This document shows positions 9,674-17,897 of a DNA stretch of 64,000 nucleotides, in pieces. The notes under the pieces are model-generated. The model did no database searches. It worked only from the letters and a program-made list of their open reading frames with translations, and was not told where the DNA came from. The stretch's first letter is position 1; each line of letters begins with the position of its first letter. Source of the DNA: Fulvimarina sp039652615 (lineage in GTDB: Bacteria; Pseudomonadota; Alphaproteobacteria; Rhizobiales; Rhizobiaceae); assembly GCF_039652615.1 (NCBI RefSeq), contig NZ_JBDJAC010000006.1, positions 186,001-250,000 on the forward strand, given 5' to 3'. The translations under genes were made by a program, and so were the position numbers.

Positions 9674-10255
9674 TCAATTCGCCGGATGGGAGGGAAGCGG
9701 GCGTTCGAGGAGCATGAGGCGCTCGTCCTTGTAGTCGGCTTCGCCAAACGGCCGATAGCCGAGTTTTTCGGCGAGCTTCAGCGATGGCGCGTTCTCGAAA
9801 TTGATCATGCAGACGGTCTTCGGCTCGGTGCAGCGTGCCGAGAACCAGTCATGCACGGCCGTCACCGCCTCGGCGGCGTAACCCTTGCCCTGCGCGAACG
9901 GCAGGAGCCGCCAGGCGGCCTCGGGATACGGATCGAAGTGCGGGCCGATTCCCCTGTTGAAGCGCTTGATCCCGGTTTCACCGAGAAATGTGCCGGTCTT
10001 GCGGTCTGTCATCGCGAACATGCCGAAGCCGAGCGCCGACCAGTGTCCGATGTAGAAGAGCAGCCGGCGCCAGCTTTCCTCCTCCGTCGACGGCTTGTCG
10101 TTGCCGGTGAAGCGAAAGATTTCCGGATCCGTTCCCAGACGATGAACATGCGGCAGATCGGCGAGCGTATGAGCGCGCAGGATCAGCCGGTCCGTTTCGA
10201 TGATCGACGGACATCCGCCACAGGCTTCGCTTGGTGATGAGATCGCGTTCCGCAC
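9674..10255 (-). CDS. GNAT-family N-acetyltransferase (RimJ/RimL-like)
   Basis: Acetyl-CoA-dependent acyltransferase of the RimJ/RimL type, acceptor unknown. The domain starts with ETDRLILRA and contains the acetyl-CoA loop in LLPFAQGKGYAAEAV followed by the usual N-x-x-S-x-x-x-x-E-K-L-G-Y ending. The start is uncertain: a GTG at 10255, 10 nt after the upstream oxidoreductase stop, gives 193 residues with a short leader; an ATG at 10318 would overlap that gene by 53 nt. It is probably co-transcribed with the Gfo/Idh/MocA gene. Confidence 0.82.
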   Translation of the reverse strand: MRNAISSPSEACGGCPSIIETDRLILRAHTLADLPHVHRLGTDPEIFRFTGNDKPSTEEESWRRLLFYIGHWSALGFGMFAMTDRKTGTFLGETGIKRFNRGIGPHFDPYPEAAWRLLPFAQGKGYAAEAVTAVHDWFSARCTEPKTVCMINFENAPSLKLAEKLGYRPFGEADYKDERLMLLERPLPSHPAN

Positions 10256-10265
10256 TGCGGATGGC

Positions 10266-11372
10266 TCACTCAATCGGCGGCTCGCCGCCGACCATGTCCG
10301 GTTGCTTGCCATAGGCAAGTTCCCGCTTGAGGGACTTGTCCATCCGGCGCTGGCGCGAGACCGGCTCCAGCTTCTGCACCTCGCCCGTTTCGAGGGCCTT
10401 TTCGATCGCAGCGAGCACGCGCATGTCGAGAACGCCTTCCTCGCCGTTCGGCTCGGGCTCCCGGTCGTTCAGGATGCAATCCGAGAAATAGTCCGTCTCG
10501 CCGGCGAACTGATCGGTGATCGGGGCCTTTCGGGTTTCGCTCTCGCCGTTCTTCTTCGAAATCTCGTAGGTGATCGCGAGATCGGGCGAGAAGCCGAAGC
10601 AGGGCTTGGCCCGGATGCCGCCTTCGCTGCCGACGATGTGGAACACCTCTTCGCTATCGGAGGAATAGCTCAGCGTGAAACTTGCCTGCCGCCCCTCGGT
10701 GAACTTCAGGATGACGGACACCGTATCCTCGCAGCCGAGATTTCGGTCGGTGCGCGAGCCGATCGCGGCGACCTCGATCGGCTCGGCCTCGAAGAGATTG
10801 CGCACGGCATTGATCGGATAATTGCCCATATCGGGCACCGGGCCGCCCCAATAGCCGGATTTCGCGCGGTAGTTCGAGGCTCTCACGGTCTGAGAGAAGG
10901 TCGAGGTGAAGTAGCGTGGCTTGCCGATCTCTCCGCTGCGGATCGCCTCGACCATTGAGATCGTGCCGGGCTCGCAATGCAGGCGATAGGCGACCATGAG
11001 CTTGGCGCCGGACGCTCTCGCCGCGGCCTCGATCGCTTCTGCGTCTTCGACGCTCGTTGCCATCGGCTTTTCGAGAAGAACGTGGATGCCCGCCTTCAGC
11101 GCGGGTTCCGCAAATTTGCGGTGCTGATCGTTTGGCAGGCCGATATAGATCGCGTCGATGAGCCCCGACTTCAGAAGCTTGTCGTAGTCGTCATAGGCGA
11201 AGGTCTCGAGGCCGTAATCGATGCCGAGCCGCTTGGTTTTTTCTGGCGTTCCCGAAACGAGCGCCGTCATGATGGAGTTTGTCGTCTGGGGCACGCCGGG
11301 CATGAAGGCGCATTGGGAAATCCAGCCCGCGCCCACCACGCCGTAACGGATCTTGCCTTCGAGACTTGGCAT
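10266..11372 (-). CDS. Gfo/Idh/MocA-family oxidoreductase
   Basis: NAD(P)-dependent sugar or polyol dehydrogenase-type enzyme, 368 residues. N-terminal Rossmann fold with GVVGAGWIS, the EKPMA motif of the family (about residue 100), and a C-terminal alpha/beta substrate domain with a GNYPINA segment. The layout is closest to glucose-fructose oxidoreductase/xylose dehydrogenase-like members. AGGAG lies 7 nt before the ATG. It is followed within 10 nt by the GNAT gene. Substrate unknown. Confidence 0.88.
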   Translation of the reverse strand: MPSLEGKIRYGVVGAGWISQCAFMPGVPQTTNSIMTALVSGTPEKTKRLGIDYGLETFAYDDYDKLLKSGLIDAIYIGLPNDQHRKFAEPALKAGIHVLLEKPMATSVEDAEAIEAAARASGAKLMVAYRLHCEPGTISMVEAIRSGEIGKPRYFTSTFSQTVRASNYRAKSGYWGGPVPDMGNYPINAVRNLFEAEPIEVAAIGSRTDRNLGCEDTVSVILKFTEGRQASFTLSYSSDSEEVFHIVGSEGGIRAKPCFGFSPDLAITYEISKKNGESETRKAPITDQFAGETDYFSDCILNDREPEPNGEEGVLDMRVLAAIEKALETGEVQKLEPVSRQRRMDKSLKRELAYGKQPDMVGGEPPIE

Positions 11373-11592
11373 CGTTCAACTCCTGCTTGGTCTTGAAAAG
11401 GGGCGCGGTCGCGCCGCTGACCCATTGATGAGCGAGGGTAGTGCAGGGCGCCGCCCTTTGAAGCGGGAGAGCCTGCGAAAAGTGTGAAGGCGGGTGAGGA
11501 GAACGCGCCCTCTGGGAAAGCTATTCCGGCTGCGCTAGGGACGAGCCACGGGAAAGGCTTTCATCGTCGCCCGCACCAAGGAGGAGAAGCAC

Positions 11593-12870
11593 GTGTCCGA
11601 CCAGAGTTTCGAAACGAGATCCATCCATGCCGGCGCACAGCCGGACCCGACCACCGGCGCGCGGACGACGCCGATCTACCAGACGACGTCCTACCAGTTC
11701 GACAGCGTCGAACATGCCGCCTCGCTGTTCGGCCTTCAGGCCTTCGGCAATATCTATACCCGCATCATGAACCCGACGCAGGACGTGCTCGAACAGCGCA
11801 TCGCCTCGCTGGAGGGCGGCTCGGCCGCTCTTGCGGTTGCCTCGGGACATGCCGCGCAGCTCCTGATCTTCCACACGATCATGCAGCCGGGCGACGAATT
11901 CGTCGCCGCGCGCCAGCTCTACGGCGGCTCGATCAACCAGTTCGGCCATTCCTTCAAGAGCTTTGACTGGCGCGTGAAGTGGGCCGATATCAACGATCTT
12001 TCGAGTTTCGAGGCCGCGATCACGGACAAGACCAAGGCGATCTTCATCGAATCGATCGCCAATCCGGGCGGTGTGGTCACCGATATCGCCGGCATTGCCG
12101 AGATCGCGAAGAAGCACGGCCTTCCGCTGATCGTCGACAACACGATGGCGACGCCGTATCTCTGCCGGCCGCTGGAGCACGGTGCCAATCTGGTCGTCCA
12201 TTCGCTGACGAAGTTCATCGGTGGCCACGGCAATTCCATGGGCGGTGTTATCGTCGATGGCGGCAATTTCGACTGGGCGGCTTCGGGCAAATATCCGATG
12301 CTCTCGGAGGCCCGTCCGGAATATGCCGACGTCAAGATCCACGAGACTTTCGGCGGCATGTCCTTCGCCATTGCTGCGCGCGTTCTCGGCCTGCGCGATC
12401 TCGGGCCCGCGATCTCGCCCTTCAACGCCTTCATGATCCTGACGGGCGTCGAGACCCTTGCGCTTCGCATGCAGCGCCATTCGGACAATGCCAAGCGTGT
12501 CGCCGAGCATCTGAAGGCCCATGACAAGGTGTCGTGGGTCTCCTATGGCGGCCTTGCGGGCGATCCGAGCCACGAGAACATGAAGAAATACGCGCCGAAC
12601 GGTGCCGGCGCGGTGCTGACCTTCGGCGTCAGCGGCGGCTACGAGGCGGGCGTGAAGCTCGTCGAAAGTCTGAAACTCTTCTCTCACCTCGCCAATATCG
12701 GCGACACCCGCTCGCTGGTGATCCATCCGGCCTCGACCACGCACAAGCAGCTTGGCGAGGAACAGCGCAAATCGGCCGGTGCGGGGGAAGATGTGGTGCG
12801 CCTCTCGGTCGGGATCGAGAATGTCGACGATATCATCGCCGATCTCGATCAGGCACTCGCAGGCCTTTAA
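11593..12870 (+). CDS. metY: O-acetylhomoserine aminocarboxypropyltransferase (sulfhydrylase)
   Basis: PLP enzyme that makes homocysteine from O-acetylhomoserine and sulfide. 425 residues, the length of MetY rather than the shorter MetZ. Visible motifs are TTSYQFDS near the N-terminus, the SGHAAQ cofactor loop and the PLP-lysine in HSLTKFIGGHG (about residue 208). A GTG start at 11593 is supported by AAGGAGGAG about 6 nt upstream. A strong hairpin follows the stop. The upstream 190 nt contain no SAM-II riboswitch I can recognise. metC, acting in the same pathway, lies 3.6 kb away. Confidence 0.92.
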   Translation: MSDQSFETRSIHAGAQPDPTTGARTTPIYQTTSYQFDSVEHAASLFGLQAFGNIYTRIMNPTQDVLEQRIASLEGGSAALAVASGHAAQLLIFHTIMQPGDEFVAARQLYGGSINQFGHSFKSFDWRVKWADINDLSSFEAAITDKTKAIFIESIANPGGVVTDIAGIAEIAKKHGLPLIVDNTMATPYLCRPLEHGANLVVHSLTKFIGGHGNSMGGVIVDGGNFDWAASGKYPMLSEARPEYADVKIHETFGGMSFAIAARVLGLRDLGPAISPFNAFMILTGVETLALRMQRHSDNAKRVAEHLKAHDKVSWVSYGGLAGDPSHENMKKYAPNGAGAVLTFGVSGGYEAGVKLVESLKLFSHLANIGDTRSLVIHPASTTHKQLGEEQRKSAGAGEDVVRLSVGIENVDDIIADLDQALAGL

Positions 12871-12882
12871 CCACTCAAAGCA

Positions 12883-12912
12883 GAGCCACGCACCGGGGAG
12901 GGTGCGTGGCTC
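12883..12912 (+). terminator. Hairpin terminator after metY
   Basis: Perfect 12-bp stem (GAGCCACGCACC with its complement) and a 6-nt loop, 13 nt after the metY stop. The U tract is poor (CTTC follows), so termination may be partial. Confidence 0.7.
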
Positions 12913-12965
12913 TTCAAAGTTCGTTTCAGTCCGGGATCTTTCGATGCCTTGGGGTAATACCGACG

Positions 12966-13077
12966 GGCCTTTGAAACCAATGGTTTCATATGGCCGTCGG
13001 GAGCCCGAGCGGCGCCTGAGCCACTCGTCGGACGAGAATTGACCTGCCGGTCAATTCATTTGTCCGGCGGTATAAAG
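12966..13077 (+). repeat. Dispersed intergenic repeat, family 1, copy A
   Basis: About 110 nt shared with 52648-52745 (same strand) and 31460-31572 (opposite strand), with the 3' half also at 14256-14332. Shared blocks are GCCTTTGAAA, AGCCCGAGC, CGGACGAGAAT and, in A, C and D, a terminal inverted repeat (here GAATTGACC / GGTCAATTC). It occupies the space between the metY terminator and the 23-residue-repeat gene. Confidence 0.75.
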
Positions 13078-13082
13078 TGGGA

Positions 13083-13808
13083 TTAGCAGGACCCGCGAAG
13101 GCTGACCTGCCGCCATCCCTGGCTTTCATTGCGGATCTTCACCTGCCGCTGCTGGGTCGTGTACTCGGCCGGAATCGTGCGCGACAGCGTGCGCGCGGGC
13201 CGGATCACGACCTTCTCCGAAACCGTCCTTGTAACGGCCGGAATATGACGGGCGACCTTGCGTTCGGGGCTGACCAGCACCGTCTCATGGGTGGTGCCGT
13301 AGCGCGCCGGAATGACCTCGGCCCAGGTCCGGCCGGGATCGACCATCACGCGTCGTGTCTGATGGGCGTATTTCGCAGGGATCTGGACCTTGCAGTAGAC
13401 CCTGTGGCCCTTGATGACGCGCCACTCGTAGCCGATCCGCGCCGGCTCGATCATCACCTTTTCGCTCACCGTGCGGTAGACGGGCGGCGAGGAGCGATGC
13501 ACCGTGCGGGCCGGCTCGATCACCACTTGCCTTGCAACGGTTTCATAGCGCGCGGGCACGATGTCGTAGGCGACACGGGCTGGCGAAACGACCACTTCGC
13601 GGGCGCTGTAACCGTATTCGGCGGGAATTGTCTCATGCACCGTGCGGGCCGGATGAAGCAGCACGGCCTCTTCGACGGTCTGATACTGGGCGGGCACATG
13701 AACCGGCTCGTAGCATTCGAGGGACGTGTGGCGGCTGCCTGCAAAGGCAGGCTGTACGGCCATGCTGCAGCTGGCGGCGAGGGCAAGGAAGGCGGTGAGA
13801 CGACGCAT
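13083..13808 (-). CDS. Secreted protein of eight 23-residue repeats
   Basis: Predicted periplasmic or secreted protein, 241 residues. Residues 1-23 form a signal peptide ending AFA. Residues 38-234 consist of eight units of exactly 23 residues, each starting [IV]-P-A-x-[Y] with a central V-x-[IV]-x-P-[AEG]-R; a 13-residue insert with a cysteine interrupts after the fourth unit. The pattern predicts alternating beta strands. Single cysteines lie near the N-terminus, in the insert and at the C-terminal end. Start ATG 13808 is preceded by GGAG at 7 nt. I do not recognise a named family; similar I-P-A-x-Y / P-A-R repeats occur in uncharacterised envelope proteins. Confidence 0.83.
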   Translation of the reverse strand: MRRLTAFLALAASCSMAVQPAFAGSRHTSLECYEPVHVPAQYQTVEEAVLLHPARTVHETIPAEYGYSAREVVVSPARVAYDIVPARYETVARQVVIEPARTVHRSSPPVYRTVSEKVMIEPARIGYEWRVIKGHRVYCKVQIPAKYAHQTRRVMVDPGRTWAEVIPARYGTTHETVLVSPERKVARHIPAVTRTVSEKVVIRPARTLSRTIPAEYTTQQRQVKIRNESQGWRQVSLRGSC

Positions 13809-13920
13809 GAACAAACTCCGGAACGGACATACTGAAAGTAATAGTCCCGGTTATCAAAAGAAAATCAAGCGTCCTGCCACAATTTCGGCAAAATCACGGG
13901 CATCTCGGTTAAGTATAAAA

Positions 13921-13953
13921 TTAAAATAAAAAGCCCGACATCAGCCGGGCTTT
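13921..13953 (-). terminator. Intrinsic terminator of the 76-residue gene
   Basis: Stem AAGCCCGGC...GTCGGGCTT followed on the minus strand by a T-rich tract (TTTTTATTTTAATTTT), about 30 nt beyond the stop of the small gene at 13982. A classical rho-independent terminator. Confidence 0.85.
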
Positions 13954-13981
13954 CTTGTATGGGCTCTGGATAAGCGCGCGT

Positions 13982-14212
13982 CTAATTATCGTCGTCCATC
14001 TTGCGGAACGCGTCGAGTGTGTTCTCGTCCGGTTCGCGCTGAACACCCGCCTGCGCCTTGCGCTCGTTGTGCTGGGCAATCTGGTCCTTCGCCTGAAGCT
14101 CGTTATTGCCCATACGATCGGCGGCGAGCTGATCCTCGCTGAGGATCTCCGGATCGATCGTTCCGGCCGGCTTGTCGCCGCCCCTGGGTGCCGTTTCGTT
14201 CCGTTCAGCCAT
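13982..14212 (-). CDS. Small hydrophilic protein, 76 residues, unknown
   Basis: I do not recognise a family. The gene is well supported by AAGGAGG 7 nt before the ATG and by its own terminator. The product is charged, rich in D, E, Q, N and A, has no hydrophobic segment, cysteine or signal peptide, and ends in an acidic DDDN tail; it looks largely disordered or helical. The composition resembles small stress or desiccation-type proteins, but this is only a resemblance. Confidence 0.72.
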   Translation of the reverse strand: MAERNETAPRGGDKPAGTIDPEILSEDQLAADRMGNNELQAKDQIAQHNERKAQAGVQREPDENTLDAFRKMDDDN

Positions 14213-14255
14213 GGTTTCGTCCTCCTTCTGGGAGTCGGGTGGGTTGTATTGGCGC

Positions 14256-14332
14256 TCTGAGCGGCGCTCGAGCCGCGCATCGGGCGAGAATTGGCCCGCA
14301 GGGCCAACCCATGTGTCCGAGGGCTTGAAAGG
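14256..14332 (+). repeat. Dispersed intergenic repeat, family 1, copy C (3' half)
   Basis: Aligns with the second half of copy A: GAGCGGCGC, CGAGAATTG, an inverted repeat TTGGCCC / GGGCCAA and a closing TGTCCG...AAAG. The 5' half (GCCTTTGAAA...) is absent. It fills the gap between two minus-strand genes. Confidence 0.65.
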
Positions 14333-14333
14333 T

Positions 14334-15362
14334 TTAGCGCTCGATTTCGATCAGGATCTCGTTGCGCTTCATGAAGCCCGGCGTCCAGGGCGGATTGTAG
14401 AACGCGTATTCCGGATCGCCCTTCTGGGTCAGGTTGTTGTCCGCCAGATAGTTGTACAGCGTCATCAACTGCTTGGAGGCAAGCGTTGCGTTGAAGTTGC
14501 CGCTGAAGCGGATCGCCACCGTGCGCCGCGCCGGAACTTCCTTCAAGACGACGTCGCTTTGGCCAGGCTGCGGCAGACTCGCCATGGTGTGCTTCTGCGG
14601 CATGACGAAACGGATCGCCCAGCCCTTGGTCTTGCCGGCGGAGTCGGCAAGCTGCTGGAAAACCGGCGTCGTCATCTTGATCGACTTGCCGCCGCGATTC
14701 TTGGCCGCGATGTAGTCGTAGAGCGTTTCGAAGCCTGCCCGGCGTGCCTTCTCGTGATAGCCGCTCTTCACGGTCTCTGCGACGATCATCGCGTCATAGT
14801 CGCGGATTTCGACAGTGCCGTCCTCGCGCACGACCTCGTAACCCGGCTCTTCGGCGCTCTCCTGCACCTTCTTCGTGACGTAATAGGCCGCGCCGATGGC
14901 GGCGATCGTGCCGCCAGCGACGAGAAGCAGCGTCAGCTCCTTGTCACGATGGCTCATGGAGGCGCGGATCTTGTCGAGCCCGCGCTGGGATTCCATGCCG
15001 CGCTTGAAGCTCTTGGCGCGCGGAAGACGCATGTCCGGCAGGGAATTATAAAGGGAAGCGAGGGACCCGCGAGCGCTGTCGTATCCGTCCTCCGAGGCAT
15101 CACGCAGGGCGCGAACCTGGCGCTTGGCTTCGGCCCGTGTCGGCGAATACCAGCCTGTCATGAAGTCGGGCAGATAGCGTTCCGAAAAGGTCGGCTCGTG
15201 GTGAAACGGGTTTGCATGAACCAGAGCCCGGCGGGCTCGCTCGGTCCGGCTCGGGCGAGGGTTGTAGCGCGCCGCGAGATCGTGCTCGAGCTCCGACAAC
15301 CGTTCGCCTATCGAGTGCATGCTATCGGACAATCCGTCCAGTACGGAACGATCACGGCTCAT
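14334..15362 (-). CDS. SOUL heme-binding family protein with membrane anchor
   Basis: 342 residues. Residues 1-140 are charged with short helical segments; residues about 143-165 form one transmembrane helix; residues about 173-342 form a SOUL/HBP domain, beginning with the usual pattern E-x-x-Y-E-V-V-R...I-E-I-R-D-Y and including KMTTPVFQQ. SOUL proteins bind heme or porphyrin in several organisms, but the bacterial role is open. The start at 15362 has AGGAG at 6 nt. An N-terminal cytosolic region plus TM is longer than the minimal SOUL unit. Confidence 0.85.
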   Translation of the reverse strand: MSRDRSVLDGLSDSMHSIGERLSELEHDLAARYNPRPSRTERARRALVHANPFHHEPTFSERYLPDFMTGWYSPTRAEAKRQVRALRDASEDGYDSARGSLASLYNSLPDMRLPRAKSFKRGMESQRGLDKIRASMSHRDKELTLLLVAGGTIAAIGAAYYVTKKVQESAEEPGYEVVREDGTVEIRDYDAMIVAETVKSGYHEKARRAGFETLYDYIAAKNRGGKSIKMTTPVFQQLADSAGKTKGWAIRFVMPQKHTMASLPQPGQSDVVLKEVPARRTVAIRFSGNFNATLASKQLMTLYNYLADNNLTQKGDPEYAFYNPPWTPGFMKRNEILIEIER

Positions 15363-15631
15363 GGGATACTCCTGCTGGTATTCTCGAGAAATCGGGGAGG
15401 GCCATGCAGGCGCACGAAGCGCGTTTGACGGCCCATCTTTCACCGCCAACGTGAAGCGACTGGACTTGGTTGCGCCGCAACGTCGATTCTGCGGGGCGCG
15501 AGCGCAAAAATTTGTGTCGCCGGCCGGCTCGACTGGGGAGGCTTCACCGCTGCGCCACTGCGCGGTTCTTTCAAAATCCCATAAAAGTTTCTCGTGCTGT
15601 AGCAACTTTGCAGCATGTGGCGCATTCTAGG
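15363..15631. other. Intergenic region, no gene seen
   Basis: Gap between the divergent SOUL and PNPOx-family genes. No open frame with a credible ribosome site and no recognisable promoter pair; it must hold at least the SOUL promoter on the minus strand and the start of whatever transcript ends at the terminator at 15675-15702. Confidence 0.5.
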
Positions 15632-15702
15632 GTATCAGGTTTTTCATGACCTGATACTCCAGCCAAAACTTTATAGGCGGCCCTGTGCCGCCTCTTTTTT
15701 TT
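15632..15702 (+). ncRNA. Candidate small RNA 3' end: hairpin plus orphan intrinsic terminator
   Basis: Two structures in tandem on the plus strand: a perfect 9-bp hairpin (GTATCAGGT / ACCTGATAC, 8-nt loop, 15632-15657) and a classical terminator (AGGCGGC / GCCGCCT, 5-nt loop, then C and eight Ts, 15675-15702). The gene upstream (SOUL) points the other way, so the terminator belongs to no annotated gene. A small RNA, or a leader attenuator for the PNPOx-family gene that begins 124 nt downstream, are the two readings. The 5' end is not determined. Confidence 0.45.
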
Positions 15703-15825
15703 GCCGATTGCTCGGAGCGGCACCGGCTTGCGGCCGCTTGGCGCGGTCCGGCGCTTGCGGTCTCGTCTTAACATCGATGCGCGCCAGATGACCGCTCTCC
15801 GAAGACCATTCCGAGGAGAACCGTC

Positions 15826-16452
15826 ATGTCCGAAAAGCCCGACTGGTACGACGATCTCAGCGGAACGCTCGACAATGCGCTGGCGGAACTGAGCGCGGCG
15901 GTCTCGGATCGCGGGCATGGGTTCAGGACGTTTACGATTGCGTCCATCGATCGGAGTGGCGCACCAAGCGCCCGGATCGTCGTCCTGCGTGCCGTCGATC
16001 CCAGGAATTCACAGCTTCGCTTTCATACGGATCTCCGCTCTCACAAGGTGAGCGAGCTTTCCGAAGACGACCGGGTCTCTCTGGTGTTCTACGACAAGGA
16101 TAGAAAGCTGCAGCTTCGCGTGAGCGGACGGGCTGTCGTGAAATCCATTGGCGATGGCGACGATCTCGCAGCGCGCGCCTTCGAGGCGTCCCAGCCCATG
16201 AGCCGAAAATGCTACCGCGTCGAGCCGGGATCCGGTGCGCTGATCGATCAGCCGGACGGCTATGCCCATGCCGGGGTCTCGGATCGAGACGACGGCGACA
16301 TCGCCGCCGATCCCGGCGCAGAGCACTTCGCGGCCGTCGTGGTGACCTTCGAGCGGGTCGAGGTGCTTTATCTCGCCAGTGAAGGCCATCGCCGTTCCCG
16401 ATTCGACCGGAATGACGATGGCGCTTTCGAAGGCGTCTGGCTCACGCCCTGA
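15826..16452 (+). CDS. Pyridoxamine 5'-phosphate oxidase family flavoprotein
   Basis: 208-residue split-barrel FMN-binding family protein. The N-terminal half shows the family pattern FRTFTIASID...SARIVVLRAVD...LRFHTDLRSHKVSEL, where FMN and substrate contacts lie, followed by a C-terminal region ending GVWLTP. It matches the Alr4036/PNPOx-like subgroup rather than typical PdxH, which has a conserved RxR-x-P C-terminal ending that I do not see. Start ATG with CGAGGAG upstream. It converges on metC with 15 nt between stops. The true reaction is uncertain. Confidence 0.8.
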   Translation: MSEKPDWYDDLSGTLDNALAELSAAVSDRGHGFRTFTIASIDRSGAPSARIVVLRAVDPRNSQLRFHTDLRSHKVSELSEDDRVSLVFYDKDRKLQLRVSGRAVVKSIGDGDDLAARAFEASQPMSRKCYRVEPGSGALIDQPDGYAHAGVSDRDDGDIAADPGAEHFAAVVVTFERVEVLYLASEGHRRSRFDRNDDGAFEGVWLTP

Positions 16453-16467
16453 GGGGCAACCGCGTCC

Positions 16468-17655
16468 TCATTGCGCCAATGCGGCAAAGCCCCGTTCGAG
16501 GTCGGCCTTCAGGTCATCGACATCCTCAAGACCGATCTGGAGCCGAAGGAGCGAGCCTTCGCCCGGGCCTTTCGCGATGGTGCGGTCGCTGAGGTCGACG
16601 ACAACGGCAAGACTCTCGTGACCGCCCCAGGAATAGCCGAGGCCGAAGAGCGAAAGGGCGTCGAGGAAGCGCCTCGCGGCCTCTCCATCGCCGTTGAGAA
16701 CGAAGCCGAAGAGGCCCGAGGACCCCGAGAACTGCCGCTTGAACGCCTCGTGATCGGGAAAGGAGGGCAGGGCCGGATGAAGGACGGAGAGGACCTCGTC
16801 CCGGCCTTCAAGCCATGATGCGATGTCGAGCGCGGCCTGCTCGTGGTGCCGCAGGCGAACGCCGAGGGTCTTCATGCCGCGCAGGACAAGCGACACATCG
16901 TCGGGATTGGCGTTGATGCCCAGCGCCGTCTGGGTCTTCAAAAGCTGATCCCAGGTTCTTTCGTTCGCCGATACCGAGCCCATCAGAAGATCGGAATGGC
17001 CGCCCGGATACTTGGTCAGCGCATGGATCGACATGTCGACGCCGTGTTCGAGCGGACGGAAGAGGAGCGGGGTCGCCCAGGTGTTGTCGAGCATGGTGAC
17101 CGCGCCGCCAGCACGGGCGGCATCCGCGATCGCGCGGACATCCTGCATCTCGAACGTGTTCGAGCCCGGCGCTTCGAGGAAGACGATGGATGTTTCGGGC
17201 CGCATCAGATCGGCAATGCCTGCGCCGATATGGGGGTCGTAATATTCGACGGTGACGTTCATCCGCTCCAGCACCTGGCGGCAGAAGCGCCGGGTCGGGA
17301 AATAGACCGAATCGACCACGAGAACGTGATCCCCCGCAGAGGCGAAGGCGAGGAGCGGCAAGGTGACCGCCGCGAGCCCCGAGGGCACCAGCGCCGTGCC
17401 ATGCGCGCCTTCCAGCTCGCTGAGTTGATCCTCGAGAACCTTGGTCGTGGGCGTGCCGGCAAGGCCATAGGAATATTTGAGGTTCTTCCGGTCCTCCATG
17501 GCCGCCGTCGATTCGAACAGCACCGTCGAACCGCGCACGATGGGCGGATTGACGAAACCGTGCATCGTCATCGGATCGTAGGGCGGGTGAACGAGACGGG
17601 TACCGATTCGCTGGGGTGTCGCGTCGCTTGTCTTGTTTTCGCTCAAAACGGCCAA
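16468..17655 (-). CDS. metC: Cystathionine beta-lyase (PLP-dependent)
   Basis: Cleaves cystathionine to homocysteine, pyruvate and ammonia in methionine synthesis. 395 residues; Cys/Met metabolism PLP fold with YSYGLAGTPT, the cofactor loop PSGLAAV, LDNTWATP and the PLP-lysine in HALTKYPGGHSD (about residue 207). The start is a TTG: GCAAAGAG lies immediately upstream of TTG 17655, and a second TTG at 17646 is spaced better from it; no ATG occurs before residue 28. Divergent from aapJ across a 242-nt regulatory region. Confidence 0.9.
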   Translation of the reverse strand: MAVLSENKTSDATPQRIGTRLVHPPYDPMTMHGFVNPPIVRGSTVLFESTAAMEDRKNLKYSYGLAGTPTTKVLEDQLSELEGAHGTALVPSGLAAVTLPLLAFASAGDHVLVVDSVYFPTRRFCRQVLERMNVTVEYYDPHIGAGIADLMRPETSIVFLEAPGSNTFEMQDVRAIADAARAGGAVTMLDNTWATPLLFRPLEHGVDMSIHALTKYPGGHSDLLMGSVSANERTWDQLLKTQTALGINANPDDVSLVLRGMKTLGVRLRHHEQAALDIASWLEGRDEVLSVLHPALPSFPDHEAFKRQFSGSSGLFGFVLNGDGEAARRFLDALSLFGLGYSWGGHESLAVVVDLSDRTIAKGPGEGSLLRLQIGLEDVDDLKADLERGFAALAQ

Positions 17656-17712
17656 CTCTTTGCAATTAAGAATAGCATATCCGACGATTCATCGCGTATC
17701 GCAGTGCGAAAT

Positions 17713-17739
17713 TTTATGCAGTAGCTTGACCTGCATAAA
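17713..17739. promoter_or_regulatory. Perfect operator-like dyad upstream of aapJ
   Basis: TTTATGCAG-N9-CTGCATAAA, a perfect 9-bp inverted repeat, between divergent metC and aapJ. Its right arm and centre overlap the candidate -35 box at 17726, so a dimeric regulator bound here would block that promoter. The regulator is not identified. Confidence 0.55.
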
Positions 17740-17754
17740 TCTTTGCCATGACAT
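17726..17754 (+). promoter_or_regulatory. Candidate housekeeping promoter for aapJQMP
   Basis: CTTGACC -35 and TGACAT at the -10 position with a 17-nt spacer, about 145 nt before the aapJ start. The -35 is good and the -10 weak. Confidence 0.4.
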
Positions 17755-17897
17755 GGGCGCCGGACGATGGCTCCAATCTGGGGCGGTGCCGACGATCGGC
17801 CAAGCCCCGGTCGAGCATCGTTGCCAGGACCTGATGTCATCGAACACCGAACGAGTCGATCGAGATTCGATCAAGAAAAACGAACAGGGAAACCCAA

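Noticed and set aside
11400..11592. Possible SAM-II riboswitch before metY
   Set aside because: No SAM-II pseudoknot sequence pattern could be matched; only a minor hairpin (GACGAGCC...GGC...TCGTC) is present.
11521..12744. 407-codon minus-strand open frame over metY
   Set aside because: Antisense shadow; metY on the plus strand has complete PLP motifs and a strong ribosome site.
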